Below are positions 1-7,905 of a DNA stretch of 51,407 nucleotides, in pieces. Position numbers and translations under genes: made by a program. Each line of letters opens with the position of its first letter. The first letter of the stretch is position 1. This stretch comes from an uncultured Acetatifactor sp. GTDB taxonomy: Bacteria > Bacillota > Clostridia > Lachnospirales > Lachnospiraceae. A model generated the notes under the pieces. It had not been told where the DNA came from. It did no database searches and saw nothing but the letters and a program-made list of their open reading frames with translations. Location: assembly GCA_947586055.1 (NCBI GenBank), contig CANPXL010000021.1:1-51407 (forward strand), read 5' to 3'.

Positions 1-1034
1 ACCTTAGAGATTGCAGGATTTTTAGGAAATGGCTCAAATGTATTCAAATTTAAATTCCCATATCCATGCGTTTTGTTACTATTCTCCGCAAATATCCGGT
101 CTTTCTCAATTACCATTTTTGCTACATAACCGCTTGAATAATCTCTGTGCGCCAAACTATTCGATATAATTTCCCTCAAAATTGCATCTCTCGCACTGAC
201 AGACTGCATTCCATCTAAAACAAATGGATCATTTAAATGTTTCTTTGCAAACTCGTTCATTCTGTCATAGCTATCCAGCAAATTGGTCACTATCACATCT
301 CTGTCATCGTACCTGTCCAAATTCTGTACCCGGAAAATCATATCCGTTTTATGCTGTGGAAGCGCCGACATAATAGTTGTATCTTTTCCAAATAGCAGAA
401 TTGCTGCCAGTGTAATTCCCTCTCTTCTACTTTCATGATCCAACAAAATAAGTCCTGCACTTCTTAACAGCTCCTCATCGTCCATTGACAACCAGGGATG
501 ATTATTGCTTCTTGCACGAGTCATTTTTCTAGCTCGTTCTATTAAGTCGGGACGGAGTACATCCATTCCCCATTCTGGAAATACCTTATTTACAAAATAA
601 GTTCCCTGTTTTCTTGCATATAATCTATACACAAGTTCTTCATTATCTGTAATATCAATATCGGATTCATTACTTCTATCATATATCCGACCAGAGCATC
701 TGCTTACCTGCGTACCAACCGGAACATAAATGTATAGTACTTTTCTTCCATGAAGTTCATACTCTATCGGTGTTAAAAACAGCGGTGGGTACATTTTGTT
801 TGGATTATTAATTGCAGTTATAAAATCTTTTTTCATTTTTTCAATGCAATTAGGTTCTATACCCAGTATCTCCCCATTATCTTTTACACCTAAAAAAACA
901 TGACCGCCATCTCGATTAGAAAATGCACAAATACTTTCATAAACATCCTTTGTGATATCTGTTGTGGATTTCTTGAACTCAGTGGTATGGCACTCGCCTT
1001 TACCTATAATTTCCAGTAATTCTTTTTCGTTCAA
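1..1034 (-). CDS. AlbA_2/Schlafen-type ATP-binding protein, 3' end cut by the window
   Basis: The reading frame is open from 1034 down to the window edge, giving about 344 residues, so the C-terminus is missing. I chose the TTG start at 1034 because an AAGGAG lies 8 nt upstream. The N-terminal 120 residues match the AlbA_2 (Schlafen AAA_4) pattern: a TEFKKS segment, then an AFSNRDGGHVFLGVKDNGEI segment. Around residues 270-320 there is a REIISNSLAHRDYSSG segment, typical of the HATPase_c_4 module that follows AlbA_2 in bacterial putative transcriptional regulators or helicase-related proteins. The cellular role of the family is poorly defined; many members sit in defence or mobile regions. 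The DNA is AT-rich compared with the operon to its right, which suggests transfer. Confident of the family, not of the function. Confidence 0.8.
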   Translation of the reverse strand, partial: MNEKELLEIIGKGECHTTEFKKSTTDITKDVYESICAFSNRDGGHVFLGVKDNGEILGIEPNCIEKMKKDFITAINNPNKMYPPLFLTPIEYELHGRKVLYIYVPVGTQVSRCSGRIYDRSNESDIDITDNEELVYRLYARKQGTYFVNKVFPEWGMDVLRPDLIERARKMTRARSNNHPWLSMDDEELLRSAGLILLDHESRREGITLAAILLFGKDTTIMSALPQHKTDMIFRVQNLDRYDDRDVIVTNLLDSYDRMNEFAKKHLNDPFVLDGMQSVSARDAILREIISNSLAHRDYSSGYVAKMVIEKDRIFAENSNKTHGYGNLNLNTFEPFPKNPAISK

Positions 1035-1121
1035 TCTTTTCACTCCTTATGATTCCTATTTGCAATAAAAGATGTTAATAATTCTTCCCCATTAATCAAT
1101 ATGCTTATTTCTGACTTTTTC

Positions 1122-1178
1122 TTAGGATGTTTGCAAACGTAAATCCCATCGTCTCCATTCAGAACCTTTGCTATTCAT
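1122..1178 (-). pseudogene. possible 5' remnant of a TrlF/PHP-type ATPase gene
   Basis: An 18-codon frame reads MNSKGSEWRRWDLRLQTS then stop. TrlF-family AAA-like ATPases with a PHP domain typically begin with a segment like GSxWRKWDLHIHTP, so the WRRWDL segment could be the start of such a gene that was lost by deletion. An AT-rich promoter-like stretch lies upstream near 1190-1215. The match covers only about ten residues and is an inference; it may be chance. Apart from this frame and the terminator at 1255-1286, I see nothing else in the gene-free stretch 1035-1347. Confidence 0.3.
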
Positions 1179-1254
1179 CTTATATGTATAAACCCTATTT
1201 TATATTAATTTTACCAATTTATGATAATATCCACAATTATTTTTATGCTTTTTC

Positions 1255-1286
1255 CTAAAAGAGGCGCGCAGAAAACTGCGCGCCTC
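1255..1286 (-). terminator. intrinsic terminator of the arabinan operon
   Basis: A perfect 11-bp stem GAGGCGCGCAG / CTGCGCGCCTC with a 4-nt loop is followed on the minus strand by TTTT. It lies about 60 nt past the stop codon of the lipoprotein gene at 1348-3648 and so ends the second minus-strand operon. Confidence 0.85.
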
Positions 1287-1347
1287 TTGTCAGAAAGGCT
1301 TATTTTTCCTTATCTTGTTGTAAAGTACAAAAGCTCAAGGCGGCAAT

Positions 1348-3648
1348 TTATTCCCATAAGTACAGACTGATCCTGCTCTGGAGAACGTCGGCCACGGTCG
1401 TCTCGTCCCCATCCCCCGCAAAATACATTCCCGTTTCTTCCATGAGCATATCTATGATCTCATATTCCGTACACTCCATCTTCCCATGCTCCATCAGGGA
1501 AAGGTATTCCTCCAGAAAGGAATTTCCCTCCGAATCCCCCTCCAACGGCATGTATGCGCCTTCCCCCAGCAGGAAGACGGGCACCTGAGAGAATTCGGTA
1601 TGCTCCCTGACATGCTCTGTCATCACATCCCGTCTCACCCAGTTGACGGTATAGGCCGTCTGGCATTTCTCACTCAGCATATATTCGTAAAAATCTTCCG
1701 CGATGTCAGGATACGCCGTGTTTTTGCTTATGACGACGCAGCTGTGGCAGCAGACAAGATTCCCGTTTCCCGATTCGTCGGGAACCCCCACGCAGCGAAA
1801 AGCTTCCCCGTCATACATGGCTCTTACCCGGCTAAACTCCTTCAACCCGCCTTCCACGCGGACGCAGAGCGTCTCTCCCTTCTGCATCTGCTCGTAAAGC
1901 TCTTCCTCCGTCAGACTCCTGCCGCTCTCCGGGGCGTCTCCATACTCCCTGCAGAAGCGCAGCAGGGAAAGAAAATCCTCGTTCTCAAAATCACATTCGC
2001 CCGCCGCGGTGTCCAGAAAGGGACTGCCGTCCGGATTTCTTGCAAAGATCTCATAAAAAAGAGCGTCGGCGGTAACCGGGTACGAACCGGCAAAACATTG
2101 CTTCAGGGACGCGTTTTCTCTCATGATCTTCATAAGATCCCGGGCTGTCCATCCCTCCTGTCCCCAGAACCTGTTGGATACCAGAAGCGTATGCAGCGAC
2201 GCTTCATGGGGGATTCCATACGGTATCCCGTCTATCACGCCATAGGAAAGAACGCCGCCAAAAACCTGCTGCCGCAGGCTCTCCGGAAGGTCCAGCGCCG
2301 TCAGGACCTTCGCCCGCGCGAGAAGCTCCATACGCCGCCTGTCCGTCACGATCAGATCGGGACCGTCACCGTTTTTCAACTCTTCCAGAAGGCGCGCAAA
2401 CGCTTCGTCTCCCGTATCCTCCGGCGTCTCTACCCGGATACGGATGCCCGGATGTGTCCGGGAGTATTCCTCAGCGCAGCTTTTTGTGTATTCGTCCTGT
2501 CTTAACTGCAGCAGCACCAGCTCTTTTCCGGCCTCATCCTGCGAATCGGACAGCTTGTACAGGTATGGGGTTCCTCTTTTCCCGCAGAGTATCGCGATCT
2601 CCCCCATACTGTTCTTCAGAAGACCAACACATTCCCCTTCCCTTATCCCGTCCGTATCGCACAGGCTGCTGCAGACTCCGTCCGCCACATTCCAGCGAAG
2701 AAGCCGTTTCCCGGAGAGAAAATAAAGATTGCCGTTTTCGTCTGCGGCGGAATCCGCAAAGGCCGGAACCTCTCCCGCGTACAGGACCTTTTCCTCCGCA
2801 TCACCGACGGTAAAAAAGACGGCCTGTCCGTCCTTCTTTCTGTATTCCAGAACGGGAATCCCCTCTGCGCTTTTAAAGGAAACCGCGAGGGACATTTCTT
2901 CGTAATCCGGAAAAGAAATTCCGCCCGTCCCTTCACCCTGCCGGTCAACCGTCAGGATTTCCCCGCCGGCCGCGTCGATCAGACAGTAACCGCCTTTTTC
3001 GTCAAGGGCGGCGGCACTGGGAAAAAAGTCGTCGTTTTTTTCCTCGCTTCGGCCCCGGATGGCAGGGAGAAGATCCACTGCATTTTCCATGCTGCCCTCC
3101 CGGGTCATCCAAAGCGCATAAAAATGGGTATAAAGCTGGGCCTCGGCGTCCCAGACCTTCAGAAAGGCGCAGAGTTCCTCCCCGGACACATCAAGACTGA
3201 CCGGATAAAGCGTCTCCTTCTCCGGGTCAAAGGAAAAAAGTTTCCCGTCCGTGAGCGTCAGATCCTTACTGTCCGTCTGAAGCGTGCGGGTATCTATGGA
3301 ATGCAGCCTGCAGGCGCTTTTTGATTCTCCGTCGAGTTCTGAAATATAACGGTAAAGGCCGTAAAAATGATCCTGATCCTGCGCGTAACATCTTTCAATC
3401 GTCTGATACTCCGGGCCGGGAGATAAAAAGAGTTCGTCGGCATACCCCACGGCGCTCCATGAGGGATCGGAAGCTTCCACATCCCCAAAACCAAGCCATT
3501 TCCCCGACGCCGGATCATAGACCCGCGAGATTTCCTGCCCTGACCCGGGGGAGGCGCCTTTCCCGGGATCTTCCCGGCCGCAGCCGCAGAAGATCAGTGC
3601 GGAAAGGATCGATATGCAGCAGAATCGAATCACCGTTTTGAAAGACAT
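1348..3648 (-). CDS. lipoprotein with propeller-like N-terminus and extracellular solute-binding C-terminus
   Basis: 766 aa. The start at 3648 is preferred over an upstream in-frame ATG because GGAGGGG lies just before it and a lipoprotein signal follows (hydrophobic stretch, then FCGC with probable lipid Cys23). Residues about 40-360 hold short repeated segments such as ENGNLYFLSGKRLLRW that look like a beta-propeller. From about 370 the protein resembles family-1 solute-binding proteins (GPDLIVTDRR, GIPYGIPHE, and a C-terminal region with multiple aromatic and acidic residues). It is a paralogue of the lipoprotein at 7906-10200, with matching C-terminal EYLxxMEH...RISLYL segments. No permease lies in the same operon. 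Likely surface-exposed and binding arabinan-derived sugars, either for capture or for sensing; the role is inferred. Confidence 0.8.
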   Translation of the reverse strand: MSFKTVIRFCCISILSALIFCGCGREDPGKGASPGSGQEISRVYDPASGKWLGFGDVEASDPSWSAVGYADELFLSPGPEYQTIERCYAQDQDHFYGLYRYISELDGESKSACRLHSIDTRTLQTDSKDLTLTDGKLFSFDPEKETLYPVSLDVSGEELCAFLKVWDAEAQLYTHFYALWMTREGSMENAVDLLPAIRGRSEEKNDDFFPSAAALDEKGGYCLIDAAGGEILTVDRQGEGTGGISFPDYEEMSLAVSFKSAEGIPVLEYRKKDGQAVFFTVGDAEEKVLYAGEVPAFADSAADENGNLYFLSGKRLLRWNVADGVCSSLCDTDGIREGECVGLLKNSMGEIAILCGKRGTPYLYKLSDSQDEAGKELVLLQLRQDEYTKSCAEEYSRTHPGIRIRVETPEDTGDEAFARLLEELKNGDGPDLIVTDRRRMELLARAKVLTALDLPESLRQQVFGGVLSYGVIDGIPYGIPHEASLHTLLVSNRFWGQEGWTARDLMKIMRENASLKQCFAGSYPVTADALFYEIFARNPDGSPFLDTAAGECDFENEDFLSLLRFCREYGDAPESGRSLTEEELYEQMQKGETLCVRVEGGLKEFSRVRAMYDGEAFRCVGVPDESGNGNLVCCHSCVVISKNTAYPDIAEDFYEYMLSEKCQTAYTVNWVRRDVMTEHVREHTEFSQVPVFLLGEGAYMPLEGDSEGNSFLEEYLSLMEHGKMECTEYEIIDMLMEETGMYFAGDGDETTVADVLQSRISLYLWE

Positions 3649-3680
3649 TTGGCCCCTCCGCCATTCTTTTTGCTTTCCTC

Positions 3681-3914
3681 TCATGGCTTCCGAAATTCCT
3701 TCACCCTGCGGACCACATACCAGATATCCACGCAAACGGTTCCCACCACAGCCGCGATGACAATACCCTCAATGGTAAAATGGAGCACAGAAAGGGTCAC
3801 AAAGCTGATCAGCAGAATCGTCAGCATCCACCAGCCGAAGGCACAAGCCGTGACGATCAGGAAAAAGATAACTTCCTTCACCATGTCCCATCTTTTGCGC
3901 CATTTGCTCTCCAT
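3681..3914 (-). CDS. small two-helix membrane protein, unknown function
   Basis: 77 aa with two strongly hydrophobic segments (about residues 13-37 and 44-64) separated by a short loop, a basic N-terminus (KWRKRW) and a basic C-terminus (RRVKEFRK). The positive-inside rule places both ends in the cytoplasm. A purine-rich GGAAGAGG precedes the ATG. It sits 32 bp before the lipoprotein gene and 48 bp after the secreted GH43 gene, so it is co-transcribed with the arabinan genes. I do not recognise the family; it could be an accessory subunit or a chaperone-like membrane helper. Confidence 0.65.
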   Translation of the reverse strand: MESKWRKRWDMVKEVIFFLIVTACAFGWWMLTILLISFVTLSVLHFTIEGIVIAAVVGTVCVDIWYVVRRVKEFRKP

Positions 3915-3962
3915 AACCTCTTCCTTACCCTTTCCGTTATTTTCTGCTTTGCCGTTTTTTCG

Positions 3963-6047
3963 TTATTCCGTCACCCTGCTGCCCCAAAGCGTCACCTGAT
4001 TCGACATTCCCAGAGCGGTGAAGACCTGCGTCTCAATAGAAGAATATTCCACATTCATGGACAGCGTCACGCCGCTGTAATCCTGACCGCCAATGGACAG
4101 CACAAGATAGGAGGTTCCTTCCTCCAGCTTCCATGTCCCCTCATATGCGCCCGTGACCGTGCCGTCCTCATGCAGTGTGATCAGACTTGGCTTCTTTGAC
4201 TCCAGATTTTTATAATCGATATCAAGCTCATGAAGGATCACCTCGTAATCTCCCGCGATCTCCGACGCCGTCCATCCGCCCTCTCTCAGGGACTCTCCCG
4301 TGGTCTGATAAGGGGCCGCCAGGATCCATCCCTCCTTGTTCACAAAGAGCTGATGCACCTTTACATAGTGGCCCTCCGTTCCGTTGTCGGTACGGGTATG
4401 GAACACCATGTACGCCCGGCCGTCCTCGTCCACAAAGGCGGAGTTATGGCCCTGCGCCACCTGGGCGTTGTTGAACACGCGCCATTGATATCCTCCCATC
4501 AGGCGGATTCCTACAGGCTGGTTGTAATTGAACTCATACTTGTCATACAGAGCGGAATTGCCCAGAAGATCCACATAATCCCCGTCCGGCCGCTGGGACC
4601 GGAACACGCGGACATTGTACCCGCCCGCCGCCTCCAGGTTGCCGTAGGAAATAAAGAGATAATAATACTCTCCGATCTTCTGGATATAGGAAGCTTCTCC
4701 GGACACATAAGCGCCGCCTGCGATCTTCTTTCCGAAATAAGCGTCGGAGTGTGCGTCCGTCTCGTAAGAGACGCTGTAATCCCTCAGGCCCGTGGTCTCG
4801 TCCAGCTCCAGCATGAAAATGCCGCCCGACCAGGAACCGTAGCTCATCCACAGCCTGCCGTCGTCGTCATAAAATACACAGGGATCGATGCAGTTCGGCC
4901 ACATATCGCCCCATTTCCGGTTTGCGATACCGTTCGTGACATAGCGCTCCGGGATCTCGCCAACGCCAAGTACCTGGGGAGCATCCGTCTCCTGAAAATC
5001 TTCTTCCGAAAATCCGCCGTACACGACGGAACCCACATAGGAATAGGGCCCTTCCACCGCATCCGCGGTAAGCAGCACGATGTTCGATTTCCAGTCGTCT
5101 CCGTTGGCGCTCAGATACATGCAGTATTTCCCCATCACGGGATTATAGACAATGTCCGGCGCCCAAAGGTAATCGAACCAGTTCCCCACGCTTTCATCCT
5201 TGTTCCACGCCCGGATCTGCGCCTTTACCTCCTCGGTGAAGGAGGCCCTGTATTCGTTGTCGATGCTGGTCCAGTTGCAGAGATCCTTCGTATAGCCGCC
5301 GGTGATATGGGTTCCCAGAATATAATAGGTTCCGTCAAAATCCCGGAAGATGGAGGGATCGTGGCATGTGATCCTCTGATAGGTCAGTCTGTCCTCCGGC
5401 GCGATCACCTGAAGCTGCTGGTTCATCGGGACATCCATAACGGCGCGCACCATGATCTCCTTACCCCCGTAAGTCAGTCTCAGGTAAGGGCGGAATGTGA
5501 CGGTCTCGTCGACGGAAGCCGCCTGCACCGAAAGCGCCTGTCCGGCCAGAACAGCCGCCAGCGCCAGCGCCGCCGCCTTCGCGCCGCCCTTCTTCTTTTT
5601 CCGCAGCGCAACAAACAGCACAATCCCCAGCACGATAACCGCCGCAGCCACGGCCAGACCCGCGATCAGGCCGCCGCTTATGCCCTCTGAGGGGAAAAGC
5701 TGCGGATCCCCTTTCAGAGTGCCGCTCACGGACGCGCTTTCCCCGTATGCCAAAGCCGATACGGAATCGGGAAGCGTCTCCCCTCCCACAGGATTCAGGC
5801 CTTCCGTGTTCTTGTACTCCATGGAAAACGCTTCGGTGCTCCAGCCGTACCTGCCGTTTTCCACCGTGATCGTATAATGGATCTCTTCTCCCGCCTTATA
5901 CTCCGTTTTATCCGTGGTAAGCGTAACGGTAACGCCGTTTTCCGTCGTGGTGTAAACGGCTTCCCCCTGCGCCTGAACGGGGCGGGAATATAATAATAAC
6001 GTGAAACATAGTACAGTAAGCGCCGAAAGGCTCTTGATCCGTCTCAT
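3963..6047 (-). CDS. secreted, membrane-tethered GH43 family endo-arabinanase
   Basis: 694 aa. A signal peptide (about residues 1-26, ending PVQAQ) is followed by an Ig-like beta domain (30-115). A membrane segment at 126-148, a KKKK cluster at 150-153 and a second hydrophobic stretch at 157-176 precede the GH43 propeller. The catalytic residues expected for GH43 are visible: Asp230 in CHDPSIF (base), Asp388 in NCIDPCVF (pKa modulator) and Glu451 in VSGEASY (acid). The C-terminal 110 residues resemble the beta-barrel extension of extracellular arabinanases (GTWKLEEG). It probably cleaves alpha-1,5-arabinan outside the cell, and the products would be handled by the intracellular GH43 and GH51. 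The hydrophobic hairpin between two extracellular domains is unusual. Confidence 0.85.
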   Translation of the reverse strand: MRRIKSLSALTVLCFTLLLYSRPVQAQGEAVYTTTENGVTVTLTTDKTEYKAGEEIHYTITVENGRYGWSTEAFSMEYKNTEGLNPVGGETLPDSVSALAYGESASVSGTLKGDPQLFPSEGISGGLIAGLAVAAAVIVLGIVLFVALRKKKKGGAKAAALALAAVLAGQALSVQAASVDETVTFRPYLRLTYGGKEIMVRAVMDVPMNQQLQVIAPEDRLTYQRITCHDPSIFRDFDGTYYILGTHITGGYTKDLCNWTSIDNEYRASFTEEVKAQIRAWNKDESVGNWFDYLWAPDIVYNPVMGKYCMYLSANGDDWKSNIVLLTADAVEGPYSYVGSVVYGGFSEEDFQETDAPQVLGVGEIPERYVTNGIANRKWGDMWPNCIDPCVFYDDDGRLWMSYGSWSGGIFMLELDETTGLRDYSVSYETDAHSDAYFGKKIAGGAYVSGEASYIQKIGEYYYLFISYGNLEAAGGYNVRVFRSQRPDGDYVDLLGNSALYDKYEFNYNQPVGIRLMGGYQWRVFNNAQVAQGHNSAFVDEDGRAYMVFHTRTDNGTEGHYVKVHQLFVNKEGWILAAPYQTTGESLREGGWTASEIAGDYEVILHELDIDYKNLESKKPSLITLHEDGTVTGAYEGTWKLEEGTSYLVLSIGGQDYSGVTLSMNVEYSSIETQVFTALGMSNQVTLWGSRVTE

Positions 6048-6064
6048 CTCTTCCTCACATTCTG

Positions 6065-6115
6065 CCGGTTCACGACCGGTCTGATCCTGCTTTTTCCCGG
6101 CTTTTCGGGGCCGGG
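6065..6115. other. two GC-rich intergenic hairpins between araD and the secreted GH43 gene
   Basis: CCGG-loop-CCGG at 6065-6079 and CCCGGC-loop-GCCGGG at 6096-6115. Neither is followed by a T-run on the minus strand, so they are more likely mRNA stabilisers or processing sites than terminators; the secreted GH43 gene would still be reached by read-through. Confidence 0.4.
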
Positions 6116-6133
6116 TTGATCTTCTTTTCAGAC

Positions 6134-6835
6134 TCAGCGCCCGCTCTGGCCATAGTAGGCGTTTGCGCCGTGCTTCCTGTAATAATGCTTATCCTGAAGC
6201 TCCTGGGGCGCAGGCTTTACGTCCGGACAGATCCACTCCGTCCTTGCGGCCATCTTTGCCACTTCCTCCAGCACCACCGCATTGTGTACCGCTTCCCTGG
6301 CATCCTTGCCCCATGCGAAGGGACCGTGGTTCTTGCAGAGCACGGCGGGAACCGCTTCCACGTCCAGATTTCTTTTCCGGAACTCGTTTACGATCAGAAG
6401 CCCCGTATTCTTCTCATACGCCTCGTTGATCTCTTCTTCCGTCAGCGTTCTCAGGCAGGGAACCTCGCCGTAAATGTAATCCGCGTGAGTAGTCCCGTAG
6501 CAAGGAATGGAACGGCCCGCCTGCGCCCAGCTGGTCGCCCAGGGAGAATGGGTATGAACCACGCCGCCGATCTGAGGGAAAGCCCTGTACAGCTCCGCGT
6601 GGGTCGGCGTGTCGGAAGAGGGATTGTAGCGGCCCTCGATCCGGTTTCCGTCCAGGTCCATCACTACCATATCCTCGGGAGACAGTTCCTCATAGGGCAC
6701 GCCGCTGGGCTTGATCACAAAATAGCCGCTCTCCCTGTCGATGGCGCTTACGTTGCCCCAGGTAAACGTTACAAGTCCGTGTTTCGGCAGCTCCATGTTT
6801 GCCTCGTAAACCAGTTTCTTTAACGCTTCTAACAT
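6134..6835 (-). CDS. araD: L-ribulose-5-phosphate 4-epimerase
   Basis: 233 aa, close to the 231 aa of E. coli AraD. It converts L-ribulose-5-phosphate to D-xylulose-5-phosphate in the cytoplasm, the last step of arabinose catabolism. The metal ligands are in place: His94 and His96 in VVHTHSPWA and His170 in CKNHGPF; Asp75 in SSDTPTH corresponds to E. coli Asp76 and Asp119 in TTHADY to Asp120. I chose the ATG at 6835 because AAAGGAG lies 10 nt upstream; a longer frame to 6961 would run into the neighbouring gene. It lies between two GH43 genes. No araA or araB is present in the window, so those steps must be encoded elsewhere. Confidence 0.95.
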   Translation of the reverse strand: MLEALKKLVYEANMELPKHGLVTFTWGNVSAIDRESGYFVIKPSGVPYEELSPEDMVVMDLDGNRIEGRYNPSSDTPTHAELYRAFPQIGGVVHTHSPWATSWAQAGRSIPCYGTTHADYIYGEVPCLRTLTEEEINEAYEKNTGLLIVNEFRKRNLDVEAVPAVLCKNHGPFAWGKDAREAVHNAVVLEEVAKMAARTEWICPDVKPAPQELQDKHYYRKHGANAYYGQSGR

Positions 6836-6935
6836 ACTTTCTTTACTCCTTTCCTGCGCTGGTCTTTTTTCACTGTCTATTTTACCGTGCCGCGTCCCGG
6901 CGGTCAACTCATTAACCGTCCGTAAGAAATCTCTT

Positions 6936-7895
6936 TCAGACCATTCCGTTCCTGTAATCAAACACAGGATAGCCCTTTTTGTCCCATTCCACCTTCATCA
7001 GCATGGCGTGGCGGTTGGGGTCGTAGAGGGGGTCGCCCTGTATTTCCGCATAAGGTCTTGCGTGGTACACGCATACATCCGTGCCGTCGGGCAGCTTTGT
7101 GAAGCTGTTGTGCCCGGGGCCGTAAAGGCCCGCCTCCCGGCTGCTGGACAACACAGGATATCTCTCCTTCTTCCACGCTCTGGGATCCAGCAGATCCTCG
7201 TCTTCCCCGATGCTCAGCATTCCCATACAGTAGCATTCGCCGGTTGCGCTGGCGGAATAGGTCAGAAAGATCCGCCCGTTCTTCCGAATTACCGCCGGCC
7301 CTTCGTTGACCCAGATATCCCTGCGCTCCCAGTCGTAGTCCGGCGTGGTCAGCAGAACCTGCGCCGTGGCGAGCTTTGTGGGCGATTCCATCCTCGCTAT
7401 GTAGAGATTCGAGATCTGGATCCCAACGCTGACCTTTTCCGCCCAGATAAAATATCTTTCGCCGTTGTTTTCCAGGATCGTCGCATCCAGAGAAAACGCC
7501 TCAAAAGAATAAATATCGTCGTCGGAGCGCTGCATTTTTCCCTTTTCCACCCAGGCGTCCTCTAAGGGATCCTGTCCCGTACACTCCAGTACAAAGGGCC
7601 GGATCTTCCACATATCGTCCTGCTCGCCCGCCGCAAAATACAGATACCATTTCCCGTCAAGATAATGCAGCTCCGGCGCCCAGATATGCCGGCTCATTTC
7701 CCCGCTTTCATGCTTCCTCCATACCGTCTTTTCCGGCGCCTTCGCAAGCCCCAAAAGGCTGTCCGACCGGCGCAGCACGATCCGGTCATAGGCCGGAACA
7801 GAAGCGGTAAAGTAATAAGCGCCGTCGGTATGACGGTACACATAAGGGTCCGCCCGCTGTTCAATAAAGGGTTTGTTTTCTCTGATCTCTTCCAT
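6936..7895 (-). CDS. intracellular GH43 alpha-L-arabinofuranosidase
   Basis: 319 aa without a signal peptide, hence cytoplasmic. GH43 catalytic residues can be placed: Asp16 in QRADPYVY (base), Asp137 in FSLDATI (pKa modulator) and Glu198 in WVNEGPAV (acid). The size and the single-domain layout fit exo-acting arabinofuranosidases of the GH43_26-like group that trim arabino-oligosaccharides; the exact subfamily is an inference. The ATG at 7895 has an AAGAGGTG ribosome binding site that overlaps the stop codon of the preceding lipoprotein gene (10-bp gap), so the two are probably translationally coupled. The gene lies just upstream of araD, matching conversion of oligosaccharides into pentose-phosphate intermediates. 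Confidence 0.9.
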   Translation of the reverse strand: MEEIRENKPFIEQRADPYVYRHTDGAYYFTASVPAYDRIVLRRSDSLLGLAKAPEKTVWRKHESGEMSRHIWAPELHYLDGKWYLYFAAGEQDDMWKIRPFVLECTGQDPLEDAWVEKGKMQRSDDDIYSFEAFSLDATILENNGERYFIWAEKVSVGIQISNLYIARMESPTKLATAQVLLTTPDYDWERRDIWVNEGPAVIRKNGRIFLTYSASATGECYCMGMLSIGEDEDLLDPRAWKKERYPVLSSSREAGLYGPGHNSFTKLPDGTDVCVYHARPYAEIQGDPLYDPNRHAMLMKVEWDKKGYPVFDYRNGMV

Positions 7896-7905
7896 GATAC
7901 ACCTC

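Noticed and set aside
4230..5690. Long plus-strand open frame of 486 codons opposite the secreted GH43 gene
   Set aside because: It is the antisense shadow of a GC-rich gene with clear catalytic motifs; no ribosome site and no protein-like motifs.
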